A stretch of DNA of 49,736 nt from positions 1 to 49,736 of the forward strand of contig PBDA01000052.1 in NCBI GenBank assembly GCA_002718345.1, written 5' to 3'. Below are positions 7,170 through 16,175 of this stretch, one piece after another. Every line of letters starts with the position of its first letter. Position 1 is the stretch's first letter. The notes under the pieces are model-generated. The model ran no database searches and was not told the origin of the DNA. It worked only from the letters and a program-made list of their open reading frames with translations. This DNA is from Rhodospirillaceae bacterium (GTDB lineage Bacteria; Pseudomonadota; Gammaproteobacteria; Steroidobacterales; Rariloculaceae). The translations under genes were made by a program, and so were the position numbers.

Positions 7170-8381
7170 GTGTCACAGCACATATCTTGTGAAAGTTTCT
7201 TGAGCTATTCTTGCTTAGTAATTTCGGTGTCTGTAGGTACCATATGCTTGGTCCCTATTAGTTCCATTGCCCAAGAAACATCAGTCCCTGATGTCCCAGA
7301 AATTACAGCTGTTACCGGATCAAGTAGTGCCGCACAGGGGCTTCCTGCAGCTGAAGCAGCACTTATTAACCAGCGTTCCCAAGAGGCCCTAGAGGCAGCG
7401 CGTGAAGTTTCGCTTCATACGAATGCAACTTCTATAGCTCAGTTTCAAGACCAGATTAATGAGGCAGTTGAGAGAGCAACCGGAGGTCGTGTTTGGGACC
7501 CTGAAGCACCGCGAGAACCTTCTCCACGTACTTCTTGGGGCGATCCGGATTTGTCAGGATATTGGCTTGCCGTAAGTTATGTTCCTATGGAGAGACCAGA
7601 TGAGCTAGCAGGGAAACCGCTCTTCACAAGAGAAGAAGCAGTGGAGGCTTTTGCTAGGGGTGTTTTTAGCGATGCCTCGGTTGATCCTGCGACAGTGCAC
7701 TATGACTGGAAGGAATGGGGGATGGGAAGTTGGCAAAGTCCAATGATCCCTAATCTGCGTACTTCAATGATAGTCGATCCTCCTGATGGGAAGCGTCCTG
7801 CCTTTACACCAGAAGGACAAGCGCGTTACCAGGCTCAGGCGCGTGTTGCTACGCTTGAGTCAAGAAGTCTTTTGGAACGATGCATTACCGGTAACCAAGG
7901 TCCACCACGAATACCGTCAATTCGTAACTATGGCGAGTCTCAGATTGTACAGACCCAAGGCCATGTGGTTTTGATGACACAGGTTAATAGTGAGATCCGT
8001 ATTATTCCGTTGGATGACCGTCCACATGCACCAGATAATATTCGACCCTGGTTGGGGGCCTCACGGGGTTATTGGGACGGTGATACTTTGGTTGTTGAAA
8101 CCACTAATTTTAATGAGAGTGTGTGGTGGACTCGGAACAGGGGTACTAGCCCTGATGTTAATGTGACTGAACGTTATACACGTATTGATGATGGGCTTTT
8201 GCTCTATGAGGTAACACTAGAAGACCCACAGACATGGGAGCTACCATGGAGTTATGAAATGGTATGGCCGAAGATGGATCCCCCGGGCTTATTCGAATTT
8301 GCATGTCATGAAATGAACTATGGTCTTATTAATGTTATGAGAGGGGCGAAAGCTAGAGCGGCTGAGAACGTGGATAGATAA
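7170..8381 (+). CDS. Exported GxWxGDTLVVET-family protein of unknown function
   Basis: A 403-residue protein with an N-terminal export signal (hydrophobic ~12-34, ending near SSIAQE). After an Ala/Glu-rich helical linker come TSWGDPDLSGYW and, in the C-terminal half, GYWDGDTLVVETTNF, VTERYTRIDDGLLLYEVTLED and FACHEMNYG. These motifs define a family of beta-rich periplasmic proteins common in Acidobacteria and marine proteobacterial genomes, usually in many copies beside DUF6152, cytochrome c and PQQ-dehydrogenase genes. No activity is known to me. The same core occurs in the products at 16172 and 20271. The start is GTG 7170, preceded by a G-rich Shine-Dalgarno stretch (7155-7169). It opens the + strand half of the periplasmic cluster. 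Confidence 0.7.
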   Translation: MSQHISCESFLSYSCLVISVSVGTICLVPISSIAQETSVPDVPEITAVTGSSSAAQGLPAAEAALINQRSQEALEAAREVSLHTNATSIAQFQDQINEAVERATGGRVWDPEAPREPSPRTSWGDPDLSGYWLAVSYVPMERPDELAGKPLFTREEAVEAFARGVFSDASVDPATVHYDWKEWGMGSWQSPMIPNLRTSMIVDPPDGKRPAFTPEGQARYQAQARVATLESRSLLERCITGNQGPPRIPSIRNYGESQIVQTQGHVVLMTQVNSEIRIIPLDDRPHAPDNIRPWLGASRGYWDGDTLVVETTNFNESVWWTRNRGTSPDVNVTERYTRIDDGLLLYEVTLEDPQTWELPWSYEMVWPKMDPPGLFEFACHEMNYGLINVMRGAKARAAENVDR

Positions 8382-8440
8382 TTTGTGCTTCTATTACGTA
8401 GACCAAAAGTACTCTAGTTCTTAAGGAGCTAGCTATTAGA

Positions 8441-9211
8441 ATGCTGACGCGTATCATCTTCCTAGCCGTTTTATTGATTGCAGGATTCGCTTGGTTTCAG
8501 GCCACGCCTGGTATTGATCGAACTGAGTGGGCAGCAAACGTTGTGGCAAGCTATCCTCACGACCCGTCTGCCTATACCCAAGGGTTAGCTATTCACAATG
8601 GAAAACTTTATGAGGGTACTGGGCAATATGGCAGATCATCTGTGCGTCGAGTAGATTTGTTGACAGGCAATATTGAGAGCAGAAGAGCTCTTAGATTTGA
8701 CTATTTTGGAGAAGGTATAACTGTATTTGATGGAGAGTTATACCAACTTACTTGGAAGAGTGGGCTTGGTTTTGTCTATGAGCTAGATACGTTGAACTTA
8801 TTAAGGACTTTTAGGATTGAGGGTGAGGGTTGGGGACTCACCCATGATGAAGAGAGTCTAATTATGAGTAATGGTACACCTCAACTTGCATTTCTAGATC
8901 CTAAAACTCTTGAGGTCGAGCGCCAGATAACTGTGCTTGATAATGGAGAACCAGTTAATCAGTTGAATGAATTGGAATTCATCCATAATGAAATTTGGGC
9001 AAATGTTTGGTTTGAGGAGCGAATTGCACGCATCTCCCCTTCTGATGGAGAGGTATTGGGATGGATAGATTTGTCAGGGCTTTACCCGCGTTCTCAAAGA
9101 GGTTACGACGATGTGTTAAATGGTATTGCCTTTGATTCTCGCTCAGAAAGGTTATTTGTAACCGGAAAGAATTGGCCCAGACTTTACGAAATTGAACTGG
9201 TGATGCGATAA
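8441..9211 (+). CDS. Glutaminyl-peptide cyclotransferase (bacterial/plant type)
   Basis: A 256-residue exported five-bladed beta-propeller enzyme that cyclises N-terminal glutamine to pyroglutamate. The N-terminal hydrophobic signal spans residues ~3-20. Diagnostic blocks are YPHDPSAYTQGLAIHNGKLYEGTGQYG, FGEGITVFDGELYQLTWKSG, LNELEFIHNEIWANVWFEERIARISP and DVLNGIAFDSRSERLFVTGKNWP. An AAGGAG lies 12 bases before ATG 8441, a long spacing. It follows the GxWxGD protein by 59 bases on the same strand. Pyroglutamate formation could protect exported protein termini of the cluster, but that link is only inference. Confidence 0.88.
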   Translation: MLTRIIFLAVLLIAGFAWFQATPGIDRTEWAANVVASYPHDPSAYTQGLAIHNGKLYEGTGQYGRSSVRRVDLLTGNIESRRALRFDYFGEGITVFDGELYQLTWKSGLGFVYELDTLNLLRTFRIEGEGWGLTHDEESLIMSNGTPQLAFLDPKTLEVERQITVLDNGEPVNQLNELEFIHNEIWANVWFEERIARISPSDGEVLGWIDLSGLYPRSQRGYDDVLNGIAFDSRSERLFVTGKNWPRLYEIELVMR

Positions 9212-9258
9212 GAAGCAGTCCACAATATGAAGGTCTTTTAGTCTAAGAATAAAGTTTT

Positions 9259-10233
9259 ATGACACACGCAATTCGTATTCATGAACATGGCGGTCCTGAT
9301 GTTTTACGTTGGGAAGAAGTAGATGTTGATGTTCCTGGTCCTGGTGAAGTTCGGCTAAGGCAGACAGCTGCCGGGTTAAACTTTTTAGATGTTTACCACC
9401 GTAATGGAGCTTATAAACTTCCGCAATTGCCTACAGCTTTGGGTATGGAAGCTGCTGGGGTTGTAGAAGAAGTAGGTGAGGGGGTTGATGACTTGAAACT
9501 TGGTGATCGTGTTGCTTACGCTGGTTACATGCCTGGTGCATATGCAGAAGAAAGGATCATGCCAGCTGAGCGACTAGTGCCATTGCCTGATTTTATAGAT
9601 GATCAGCAAGCAGCAGCGATGATGCTACAGGGTATGACGGTAGAATACCTTATAAGTCGTACATTTCCCGTACAAGCAGGTCAGACAGTGCTTTTTCACG
9701 CCATAGCGGGTGGTGTTGGTTTGATAGCCTGCCAGTGGTTGAAGCAATTGGGAGCATTAGTTATAGGTACTGCCGGTAGTGATGAGAAAGCAGAATTAGC
9801 ACACTCTCATGGTTGTGATCATGTGATTGTTTACGGTCGTGAGAACATTGTTGAGCGCGTGAATGAAATTACCGACGGGGCTGGAGTCCCGGTTGTTTAT
9901 GATTCAGTTGGAAAGGATACTTGGGATGCTTCTATAGAGTCTCTTCAGAGTCGAGGCACGATGGTAAGTTTTGGTGCTGCTTCTGGCGTGCCTGATGATT
10001 TTTCTGTTAATCAATTGCAATTCAAAGGCTCCTTATACGTAACTAGGCCAACTCTATTACATTACATTGCGAATCGATCGGACCTACTTGGTAGTGCGAA
10101 TGCCCTTTTTAATGCTGTTGAGAATGGCTTGACAGTGGACATTAATCAAACTTTTTCACTTGAGGCTACGGCAGAGGCCCATCGTGCGCTCGAAGCTCGT
10201 GAAACAACAGGCTCTACAGTTTTGTTGCCCTGA
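9259..10233 (+). CDS. qorA: NADPH:quinone oxidoreductase, zeta-crystallin/QorA type
   Basis: A 324-residue zinc-independent MDR-family oxidoreductase that reduces quinones with NADPH in the cytoplasm. The GroES-like domain has GPGEVRLRQTAAGLNFLDVYHRNGAY and LGMEAAGVVEEVGEG; the Rossmann domain has VLFHAIAGGVGLIACQWLKQLGA (AxxGGVG nucleotide motif), then VVYDSVGKDTWDASIESLQSRGTMVSFGAASG. This pattern is the QorA signature and the length is standard (about 325). No signal peptide, in contrast to its neighbours. It lies 47 bases after the cyclotransferase gene. A housekeeping quinone or enal reductase role is most likely. Confidence 0.88.
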   Translation: MTHAIRIHEHGGPDVLRWEEVDVDVPGPGEVRLRQTAAGLNFLDVYHRNGAYKLPQLPTALGMEAAGVVEEVGEGVDDLKLGDRVAYAGYMPGAYAEERIMPAERLVPLPDFIDDQQAAAMMLQGMTVEYLISRTFPVQAGQTVLFHAIAGGVGLIACQWLKQLGALVIGTAGSDEKAELAHSHGCDHVIVYGRENIVERVNEITDGAGVPVVYDSVGKDTWDASIESLQSRGTMVSFGAASGVPDDFSVNQLQFKGSLYVTRPTLLHYIANRSDLLGSANALFNAVENGLTVDINQTFSLEATAEAHRALEARETTGSTVLLP

Positions 10234-10399
10234 TGAACCTTATGGTCGGTTAAATAAGATTCATATTTGTTGTTTTGATGCCTTTGGCCATTGAAAAATC
10301 AAGGAAAAACTTCACGATTTCCTGTAAATTAAAGGATTGGACAGGGCTTTTCTTGCCCGTTTTGTTGACTGTTTGCTGAAAAATATTATTGAGGTACGA

Positions 10400-11653
10400 A
10401 TGATGGCACAGCGAAAACTAGCAACCATAGTGGCAGTAACGTTTTCATGGATTATGATGGTATCGATAACTGCTTTTGGGCAGCCTGGCAGAAACCACAC
10501 AGCCAGCATTGAATTGCCTGATGGGGATGCTAAAGCTTTTATAGAGGGTGCATGTAATGTCTGTCACAGTAGTGACTATATTTTTACACGCTTCATGGGT
10601 GGTAGTTATGAGGAGTGGGATTCCCTTCTCGCCACGATGATAGTTCTGCCTCCACAGCAGGAAGATATGGTTTTAGATTATCTAGCTGAGAATTTTCCTA
10701 AACAACCAGGAACTGAACCAGTGCTTATTCCAGGTCCGGTTAAAATTAATATTAGCGAATGGAAAATGCCGACCTTGGCGTCTAGACCCCATGACCCGCT
10801 TTCTTCAGCTGATGGATCTTTATGGTGGACAGGTCATTTTCAAAATAGGCTAGGAAAGGTGCACCCTGGGACAGGCGCAATGCAGGAGTTTCCGCTTGAT
10901 TTGCCAAACTCTGGGCCACACGGTTTAGTTGAAGACATGTCCGGTAACGTTTGGTTTACAGCAATCTTTGGAACCGGATATATCGGTAAGCTTGACCCGA
11001 ACTCGGGTGAAGTTGATGAATACCCAGTGACAACAGGCCGAGGACCTCACACGCCAATTTTTGACCAAGACGATACACTCTGGTTTACCATGCAGTCTGG
11101 TCATGTAGGTAGGCTTGTACCTAGCACTGAGGAAATGACTATTTCGGCTAGTCCAACATCTGGTACTTACCCATATGGCATTGAAATAAATTCTCAGGGA
11201 GTGCCTTGGTATGTGGATTTCCGTGGACCCCGACTTGGAAGCGTGGATCCAGTGACAACAGAAATTACAGAATATGAGCTGCCAAATCCTGATTCTCGTC
11301 CTAGACGTATCACTCTTACTCCAGATGATGCGGTGTGGTACACAGATTATCCACGAGGATATTTAGGTCGCTATGACCCGGAAACTGGAGAAGTAGAGGA
11401 GTGGCTTTCACCTGGAGGTGAAAAGTCTCTTCCTTACGGTATTGCATCAGTAGGTGATGTAATTTGGTATGTTGAGACATATTCACGGCCTAATTCTTTA
11501 GTTCGCTTCGATTCAAAAACAGAAGAGTTTCAGTCTTGGGCAATCCCTTCTGGTGGGGGTATCGTTCGCCATATGGTGGCGACGGAAGATGGAAATCTTG
11601 TTTTAGCTTGTAGTGCTGTGAATGGCATTGCTCAGGTTTATATTGAAACCTAG
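10400..11653 (+). CDS. Exported cytochrome c / Vgb-like beta-propeller fusion (copy 1)
   Basis: A 417-residue secreted protein. A signal peptide (to about AFGQ, residue 28) is followed by a mono-heme cytochrome c domain with Cys52-x-x-Cys55-His56 and a likely Met ligand in ATMIVLPP, then a propeller of repeats similar to virginiamycin B lyase (GKLDPNSGEVDEYPV, GRLVPSTEEM, GRYDPETGEVEEW). Vgb itself is cytoplasmic and has no heme, so antibiotic lyase activity should not be assumed. A GAGGT at 10391-10395 supports ATG 10400 or ATG 10403; the frame also extends to TTG 10337, which has no signal sequence at its terminus. The next gene is a close paralogue. It may pass electrons or recognise substrate for the PQQ dehydrogenase downstream. 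Confidence 0.8.
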   Translation: MMAQRKLATIVAVTFSWIMMVSITAFGQPGRNHTASIELPDGDAKAFIEGACNVCHSSDYIFTRFMGGSYEEWDSLLATMIVLPPQQEDMVLDYLAENFPKQPGTEPVLIPGPVKINISEWKMPTLASRPHDPLSSADGSLWWTGHFQNRLGKVHPGTGAMQEFPLDLPNSGPHGLVEDMSGNVWFTAIFGTGYIGKLDPNSGEVDEYPVTTGRGPHTPIFDQDDTLWFTMQSGHVGRLVPSTEEMTISASPTSGTYPYGIEINSQGVPWYVDFRGPRLGSVDPVTTEITEYELPNPDSRPRRITLTPDDAVWYTDYPRGYLGRYDPETGEVEEWLSPGGEKSLPYGIASVGDVIWYVETYSRPNSLVRFDSKTEEFQSWAIPSGGGIVRHMVATEDGNLVLACSAVNGIAQVYIET

Positions 11654-11660
11654 TTATATA

Positions 11661-11690
11661 CATAGGGTGTCACCGAGGTGACACCCTATG
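11661..11690. terminator. Perfect 14-bp hairpin between the two propeller genes
   Basis: CATAGGGTGTCACC (11661-11674) and GGTGACACCCTATG (11677-11690) are exact reverse complements separated only by GA. The stem begins seven bases after the stop of the first propeller gene. It is GC-rich enough for a very stable hairpin, but no run of T follows (CTTTGGAAAT), so it may be a Rho-assisted terminator or a transcript-stabilising 3' structure rather than a classical intrinsic terminator. Confidence 0.6.
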
Positions 11691-11912
11691 CTTTGGAAAT
11701 ACAATAGTGTACGTATCAACGGGGTTCTAGAGGCGTTTAGCGCCAAATAATTAAATAATAAAGAGATTATGCATCTTTGTATGCTGGATATATCTGTCTA
11801 TTTTTGTGAAATTTATCTCGTATAGAGATCCTGAGCCCAAATCGCGTTAACATTAGGGCATAGAGTAGTGTTAAATGTTGGCTCAGTAAGGGCCACAGAT
11901 CAGGAGAGATTC

Positions 11913-13199
11913 ATGTTGCAGTTATTTTTAAGAAGTCTAATCGCTTCATTTTTAGTCTCAAGCTTTGGAATTAGCGCCTTTGCTCAAGAAGAACCATTGA
12001 GTGCCTTGCCTGATGGGCCAGGGAAAGAATTGGTAGAAGCGGCCTGCGTTGCATGTCATGAAACCGATATCATTTATAGTTCAACTGGCTACACGAACAA
12101 TGAATGGCGACATCTATTCAGCAGAATGATTGATTTGCCAGAGGAGTTGGCATCAGATATAGCTCATTATCTAGCAACTTCATTTCCAAAGAGATTTGAC
12201 CGTCTTCCGACACTTGCATCTGGAGATTTTAATATTACGTTTCAGGAGTGGGGAGTACCTACGCTTGGACAGCGTCCTCGTGACCCTTTAATGAGGCCTG
12301 ATGGTATGATTTTTTGGGCAGGTATGTATGGCAACATTGTAGGTCAGCTTGATCCTAGCACTGGTGAAATGAAGGAATGGCAGCTCGAACCAGGGGCAAT
12401 GCCTCATAGCATTATCGATGATGCTGAGGGCAATATTTGGTATACAGGAAACGGTAATGGAACCATGGGTAAGCTCAACCCAGAAACCGATGAAATAACC
12501 ATTTACCAGATGCCAGATCCAGCTGCACGGGACCCACATACCCCAATTGTTACTGATAATGGGGATGTTTGGTTTACTGTACAGAACAGTAATTTTATTG
12601 GACGCATCGTGCCTGATACCGGAGATATTCGGTTGGAGAAAATTCCTACTGAAAATGCTAGGCCATATGGTATTGATATAGATTCTAGGGGCATGATCTG
12701 GGTGGCTTATCGAGGTGCTCCAAAGATTGCACGAATAGATCCTGATTCCTGGCAGATAGAGGAATTCAATACCCCTAATCCAGATCCTGAATCACATCAT
12801 GGCAGATACTATATCCGTCGTCTTGCAATCGATAGCCAGGACATGATTTGGTACGTTGATTCTGGTCGAGGTTATGTAGGTAGTTTTAACCCGGAGACCG
12901 AAGAATTCAATGAATGGCTTACCCCAAGTGGGGCTGGCTCTCATCCTTATGCGATAGAAGTTGTTGATGATATTGTGTGGATTAATGAGTCAGAGCAGAG
13001 ACCTGACGTAATAGCCCGCTTTGATCCTCAGACTGAACAGTTCCAGAGTTGGCCCATACCATCTGGTGTGGGTGTGATTCGCAATATGCGCGCAACGCAT
13101 GACGGCAATCTGGTCATTCATCAAAGTAGCGCTAATACTGTTGGCCTTGTCAAGATTGGTGAAAAAAGTGATTGGCTTGCAGGTCCATATAGGCCTTAA
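11913..13199 (+). CDS. Exported cytochrome c / Vgb-like beta-propeller fusion (copy 2)
   Basis: A 428-residue paralogue of the preceding propeller gene with the same layout: signal peptide ending near SAFAQ (residue 25), mono-heme domain with Cys45-x-x-Cys48-His49 and a probable Met ligand in SRMIDLPEE, then Vgb-like repeats (GQLDPSTGEMKEW, GKLNPETDEITIY, GRIVPDTGDI, ARIDPDSWQIEEF, GSFNPETEEFNEW, ARFDPQTEQFQSW). ATG 11913 is chosen because AGGAGA lies at 11902-11907; the frame runs upstream to GTG 11868 but that extension lacks a signal sequence. The 260-base gap before it holds the hairpin and probably its own promoter. Two diverged copies side by side suggest duplication followed by specialisation. 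Confidence 0.82.
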   Translation: MLQLFLRSLIASFLVSSFGISAFAQEEPLSALPDGPGKELVEAACVACHETDIIYSSTGYTNNEWRHLFSRMIDLPEELASDIAHYLATSFPKRFDRLPTLASGDFNITFQEWGVPTLGQRPRDPLMRPDGMIFWAGMYGNIVGQLDPSTGEMKEWQLEPGAMPHSIIDDAEGNIWYTGNGNGTMGKLNPETDEITIYQMPDPAARDPHTPIVTDNGDVWFTVQNSNFIGRIVPDTGDIRLEKIPTENARPYGIDIDSRGMIWVAYRGAPKIARIDPDSWQIEEFNTPNPDPESHHGRYYIRRLAIDSQDMIWYVDSGRGYVGSFNPETEEFNEWLTPSGAGSHPYAIEVVDDIVWINESEQRPDVIARFDPQTEQFQSWPIPSGVGVIRNMRATHDGNLVIHQSSANTVGLVKIGEKSDWLAGPYRP

Positions 13200-13266
13200 T
13201 TGCTGAAGATTTGGAGGAAAGAGCATTTAGGGTTAAATACTCAAATAACAGAAGGAAAGTTATAAC

Positions 13267-14109
13267 ATGCATATTCCCAAGAGGTTTCTAGAGGTAATTA
13301 TTCTAGGGGCCGCTTGGGCTTCTATTTCTGGCGCTCAGGATGTTCCATCAATAAACGAATTTGCAGATGACCCTGAGGCCATTCGAACGGGCATGGGAGT
13401 TTATCGTTTGCGGTGTGCAGATTGTCATGGCACTGATGCACGTGGTGTCCGTGCACCGGGTTTAACTGAGCTTTGGGCTTCGGGTCGCACTGATGAGGGA
13501 ATCTTTAGGACGATAACTCAGGGTGTTCCAGGCACGATTATGAGGCCTATTGACCGAATTCGTACTAGAGATTCGGAGATTTGGCAGGTGATTGCCTATC
13601 TTCGCTCGATCTCTGCCCCAACAACTACTCATCCAACGGGAAACGCGGGTCGAGGTGAGGAAATTTTCCAAGGGTCATGTTCTATTTGTCATCAAGTAAA
13701 CTCAGTTGGTGGTCGATTAGGGCCAGATCTCTCGCGTATAGGAATCTCTAGGTCTGTAAATTCATTAACTAGTCGTATTCGAGGTGAGCGTGAAATGCAT
13801 ATCATGCCAACTCGTACAACGGTTGGTGGGGCTATGGTTATCGATAAAAATTTCGCTCAGACCTCGCTAATGACAGATTCGGGTGAGGGTATGCAAGGTG
13901 TTAAGAACAACGAAGATATGTTTTCCATCCAGCTTATCGACATGGCGGGAAGGATTCAGGGTTTTGATAAAGAGAATTTGGAAATGTTGGAAGTTTCAAC
14001 CGAGTCTTTAATGCCTGTGTTTGGGCCTGAAATTCTAAGTGATACTGATTTAGAAGACTTACTAACCTATCTTGTGACGCTGCGTGGACATAATGCCGCG
14101 GTGGAATAA
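13267..14109 (+). CDS. Exported diheme cytochrome c
   Basis: A 280-residue periplasmic cytochrome with a signal peptide ending near SGAQ (about residue 24). It has two heme sites: Cys50-x-x-Cys53-His54 (CADCHGTDARG) and Cys138-x-x-Cys141-His142 (CSICHQVNSVGG). The C-terminal part (KNNEDMFSIQLIDMAG to LSDTDLEDLLTYLVTLRG) matches the tail of membrane-bound dehydrogenase-type and Acidobacteria/Verrucomicrobia-type heme proteins. AGAAGGAAAG precedes ATG 13267 at good spacing. It sits directly upstream of the PQQ dehydrogenase gene with 10 bases between the stop and the preferred start, so it is most simply the electron acceptor of that enzyme. Confidence 0.88.
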   Translation: MHIPKRFLEVIILGAAWASISGAQDVPSINEFADDPEAIRTGMGVYRLRCADCHGTDARGVRAPGLTELWASGRTDEGIFRTITQGVPGTIMRPIDRIRTRDSEIWQVIAYLRSISAPTTTHPTGNAGRGEEIFQGSCSICHQVNSVGGRLGPDLSRIGISRSVNSLTSRIRGEREMHIMPTRTTVGGAMVIDKNFAQTSLMTDSGEGMQGVKNNEDMFSIQLIDMAGRIQGFDKENLEMLEVSTESLMPVFGPEILSDTDLEDLLTYLVTLRGHNAAVE

Positions 14110-14119
14110 GGAGATGCTA

Positions 14120-15760
14120 ATGCGTTTAAAAACTGTTTTTATTTCGTCTGTTTTGTTTTTAATGGTTGTGGCAGTGCCAATCGTTGCACAACAAACCTCT
14201 GACAGTACACTAGTCACTCCTGCTGAGATTCGTGAAGGACTTACTCCAGATGGATCGCGCTGGATAACATTTGGAGGTGATTATAATAATCACAGACATA
14301 GTCCCCTTACGCAGATAACCCCAGAAAATGTAGACCAGCTTGTACCTCAGTGGACATTCCAAACAAATGTTCTTGAAAAATTTGAAACCACAACATTATT
14401 TAGAGATAACGTTTTATATGTTACAGGCCCCCTTAATACAGCTTGGGCTTTAGATGCAAGAAGTGGCAGACCCTTCTGGGAATATGAAAGAGAGTTACCT
14501 GAGTTTCTAACAGCCTGTTGCGGGTTAGTTAATCGTGGTTTTGCAATGATGGGCGACATGCTTTACATGGTAACTTTAGATGCACATTTGCTGGCTTTTG
14601 ATAGTGCAACTGGTCGCATAGTTTGGGATGCAACTATGGCTGATTACACCCAAGGTTATGCTGCAACTATTGCTCCACTTGCAGTGAATGACAAAATCAT
14701 CGTTGGCGTTGCAGGTGGAGAATATGGAATACGAGGTTATATTGATGCATACGATGCAAAAACGGGGGAGCTTGCCTGGCGGTTCTATACAATTCCAGGG
14801 CCCGGTGAACCTGGTAATGAAACTTGGGCAGGAGATTCTTGGAAAACCGGTGGTGCGAGCGTTTGGGTTACGGGAGCCTATGACCCAGAATTGAACTTAC
14901 TTTACTACGGTATAGGAAACCCCGGACCTGACTACCATAGTGAAAGTAGACTTGGCGACAATCTATATAGTGATTCCATTGTTGCCCTAGATGCTGATAC
15001 AGGCGAGTTAAGCTGGCATTATCAGTTTACTCCGCATGATTTACATGACTGGGATGCAACCGAAGTCCCAATTCTGGGGGATATAGAAATAGACTCAGAG
15101 TTGCGACAGGTTGTAATGTTTGCCAATCGCAACGGGTTTTATTACACATTGGATAGGGCAACTGGGGAACTATTGGTAGCAGAACCATTTGTTCATACAA
15201 CGTGGGCAACAGAGATCGGAGTAGATGGTCGTCCAATTCTATTACCTGGTCATATACCAAATGAAGAGGGAGAGATCACTTGCCCAGATCTTAGAGGTGG
15301 GACTAACTTTTGGCCGCCCAGCTATGACCCTCAGACAGGAATGTTCTTCGTTAATGCTCGTGAAGGGTGTATGACATATTTTTCTTGGGCCCAAGAATAC
15401 ATTCCAGGTCAACGTTTTACAGGTGGTTCCGGTCAGTACATTACAGATGATCCTGAAATGCCGCATTACGGAGCTCTCCGTGCATTAGATCCAACTAATG
15501 GTGAACGTCTTTGGGAATTTAGGTATCCAACACCATCAGGCGCTGGTCTCTTAACAACTGCTACAGGTGTTATCTTTAGTGGAGACAATGAGGGTAATTT
15601 GTTAGCTCTTAACTCTCGTACTGGCGATCTTTTATGGAATTATCAAATGGGTGCAACCATGTGGGGAACATCACCCATTACCTATATGTTAGATGGGCGT
15701 CAGTATCTACTTGTTCCCTCTGGTACTACTTTGACGGCATGGGCTTTATGGGAAGAGTAA
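14120..15760 (+). CDS. PQQ-dependent alcohol-type dehydrogenase
   Basis: A 546-residue periplasmic quinoprotein with a signal peptide (MRLKTVFISSVLFLMVVAVPIVAQ) and an eight-bladed propeller with W-motif repeats (AWALDARSGRPFWEY, LALNSRTGDLLWNY). The vicinal disulfide Cys133-Cys134 (TACCGLVNRG) typical of this family is present, and HDWDATE supplies the probable catalytic Asp312. The residue two after it is Thr314, not the extra Asp of lanthanide-dependent XoxF-type enzymes, which points to a Ca-type enzyme. TAAGGAG at 14107-14113 sits six bases before ATG 14120, so this start is preferred over ATG 14084 or 14114. The substrate is unknown. No PQQ synthesis genes occur in the window. Confidence 0.88.
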   Translation: MRLKTVFISSVLFLMVVAVPIVAQQTSDSTLVTPAEIREGLTPDGSRWITFGGDYNNHRHSPLTQITPENVDQLVPQWTFQTNVLEKFETTTLFRDNVLYVTGPLNTAWALDARSGRPFWEYERELPEFLTACCGLVNRGFAMMGDMLYMVTLDAHLLAFDSATGRIVWDATMADYTQGYAATIAPLAVNDKIIVGVAGGEYGIRGYIDAYDAKTGELAWRFYTIPGPGEPGNETWAGDSWKTGGASVWVTGAYDPELNLLYYGIGNPGPDYHSESRLGDNLYSDSIVALDADTGELSWHYQFTPHDLHDWDATEVPILGDIEIDSELRQVVMFANRNGFYYTLDRATGELLVAEPFVHTTWATEIGVDGRPILLPGHIPNEEGEITCPDLRGGTNFWPPSYDPQTGMFFVNAREGCMTYFSWAQEYIPGQRFTGGSGQYITDDPEMPHYGALRALDPTNGERLWEFRYPTPSGAGLLTTATGVIFSGDNEGNLLALNSRTGDLLWNYQMGATMWGTSPITYMLDGRQYLLVPSGTTLTAWALWEE

Positions 15761-15797
15761 GTTAGGCATTTTCGTTGGGCATTATGGGAGAGGGTTT

Positions 15798-16175
15798 GTG
15801 TCAAAAATAAAAGCAAGTGCCTGCTTTTTAGTAACTATATTTTTTAGTGTCATTACTTTTTCCCATCACGGTGGGAGTATGTACCCTGATCGAGAAACCG
15901 AATTAATTTTTGATAATGCGATTATTGATGAGTTACTCTTTGTTAATCCACATGCTCGGTTGTTGTTTAGTTGGACTGATAGCGATGGTAATACGGCTGT
16001 ATGGGATGGTGAGCTTAGTGGATCCAATGAATTAGTGCGGTCTGGAGTATATTCTGATCTTGTCGAACCTGGTGACCGTGTAACAATAAAGGCTTGGGCA
16101 CATAGTTCCATACCAAGAAATCTTCGTTTAGTTTCAATTATTTTGCCTAATGGTCAGGAGGTACCATTGCCTTGA
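15798..16175 (+). CDS. DUF6152-family exported protein (copy 1)
   Basis: A 125-residue protein with a signal peptide (residues ~7-22, ending TFSHHGG). The mature form begins with the conserved HHG and contains LLFVNPHARLLFSW, WDGELSG, LVRSGVYSDLVEPGDRVTIKAWAHSS: the HH, NPH, W-x-E/G and PGDxVT pattern of DUF6152. These are small periplasmic beta-barrel-like proteins of unknown function found beside GxWxGD proteins. The start is GTG 15798 with a GGGAGAGG upstream. Its TGA stop overlaps the TTG start of the next gene, so the two are probably translationally coupled. Confidence 0.78.
   Translation: MSKIKASACFLVTIFFSVITFSHHGGSMYPDRETELIFDNAIIDELLFVNPHARLLFSWTDSDGNTAVWDGELSGSNELVRSGVYSDLVEPGDRVTIKAWAHSSIPRNLRLVSIILPNGQEVPLP

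Noticed and set aside
10400-13199. Virginiamycin B lyase antibiotic-resistance genes
   Set aside because: The similarity is to the propeller fold; both proteins are exported and carry heme domains, so a streptogramin lyase role is not supported.
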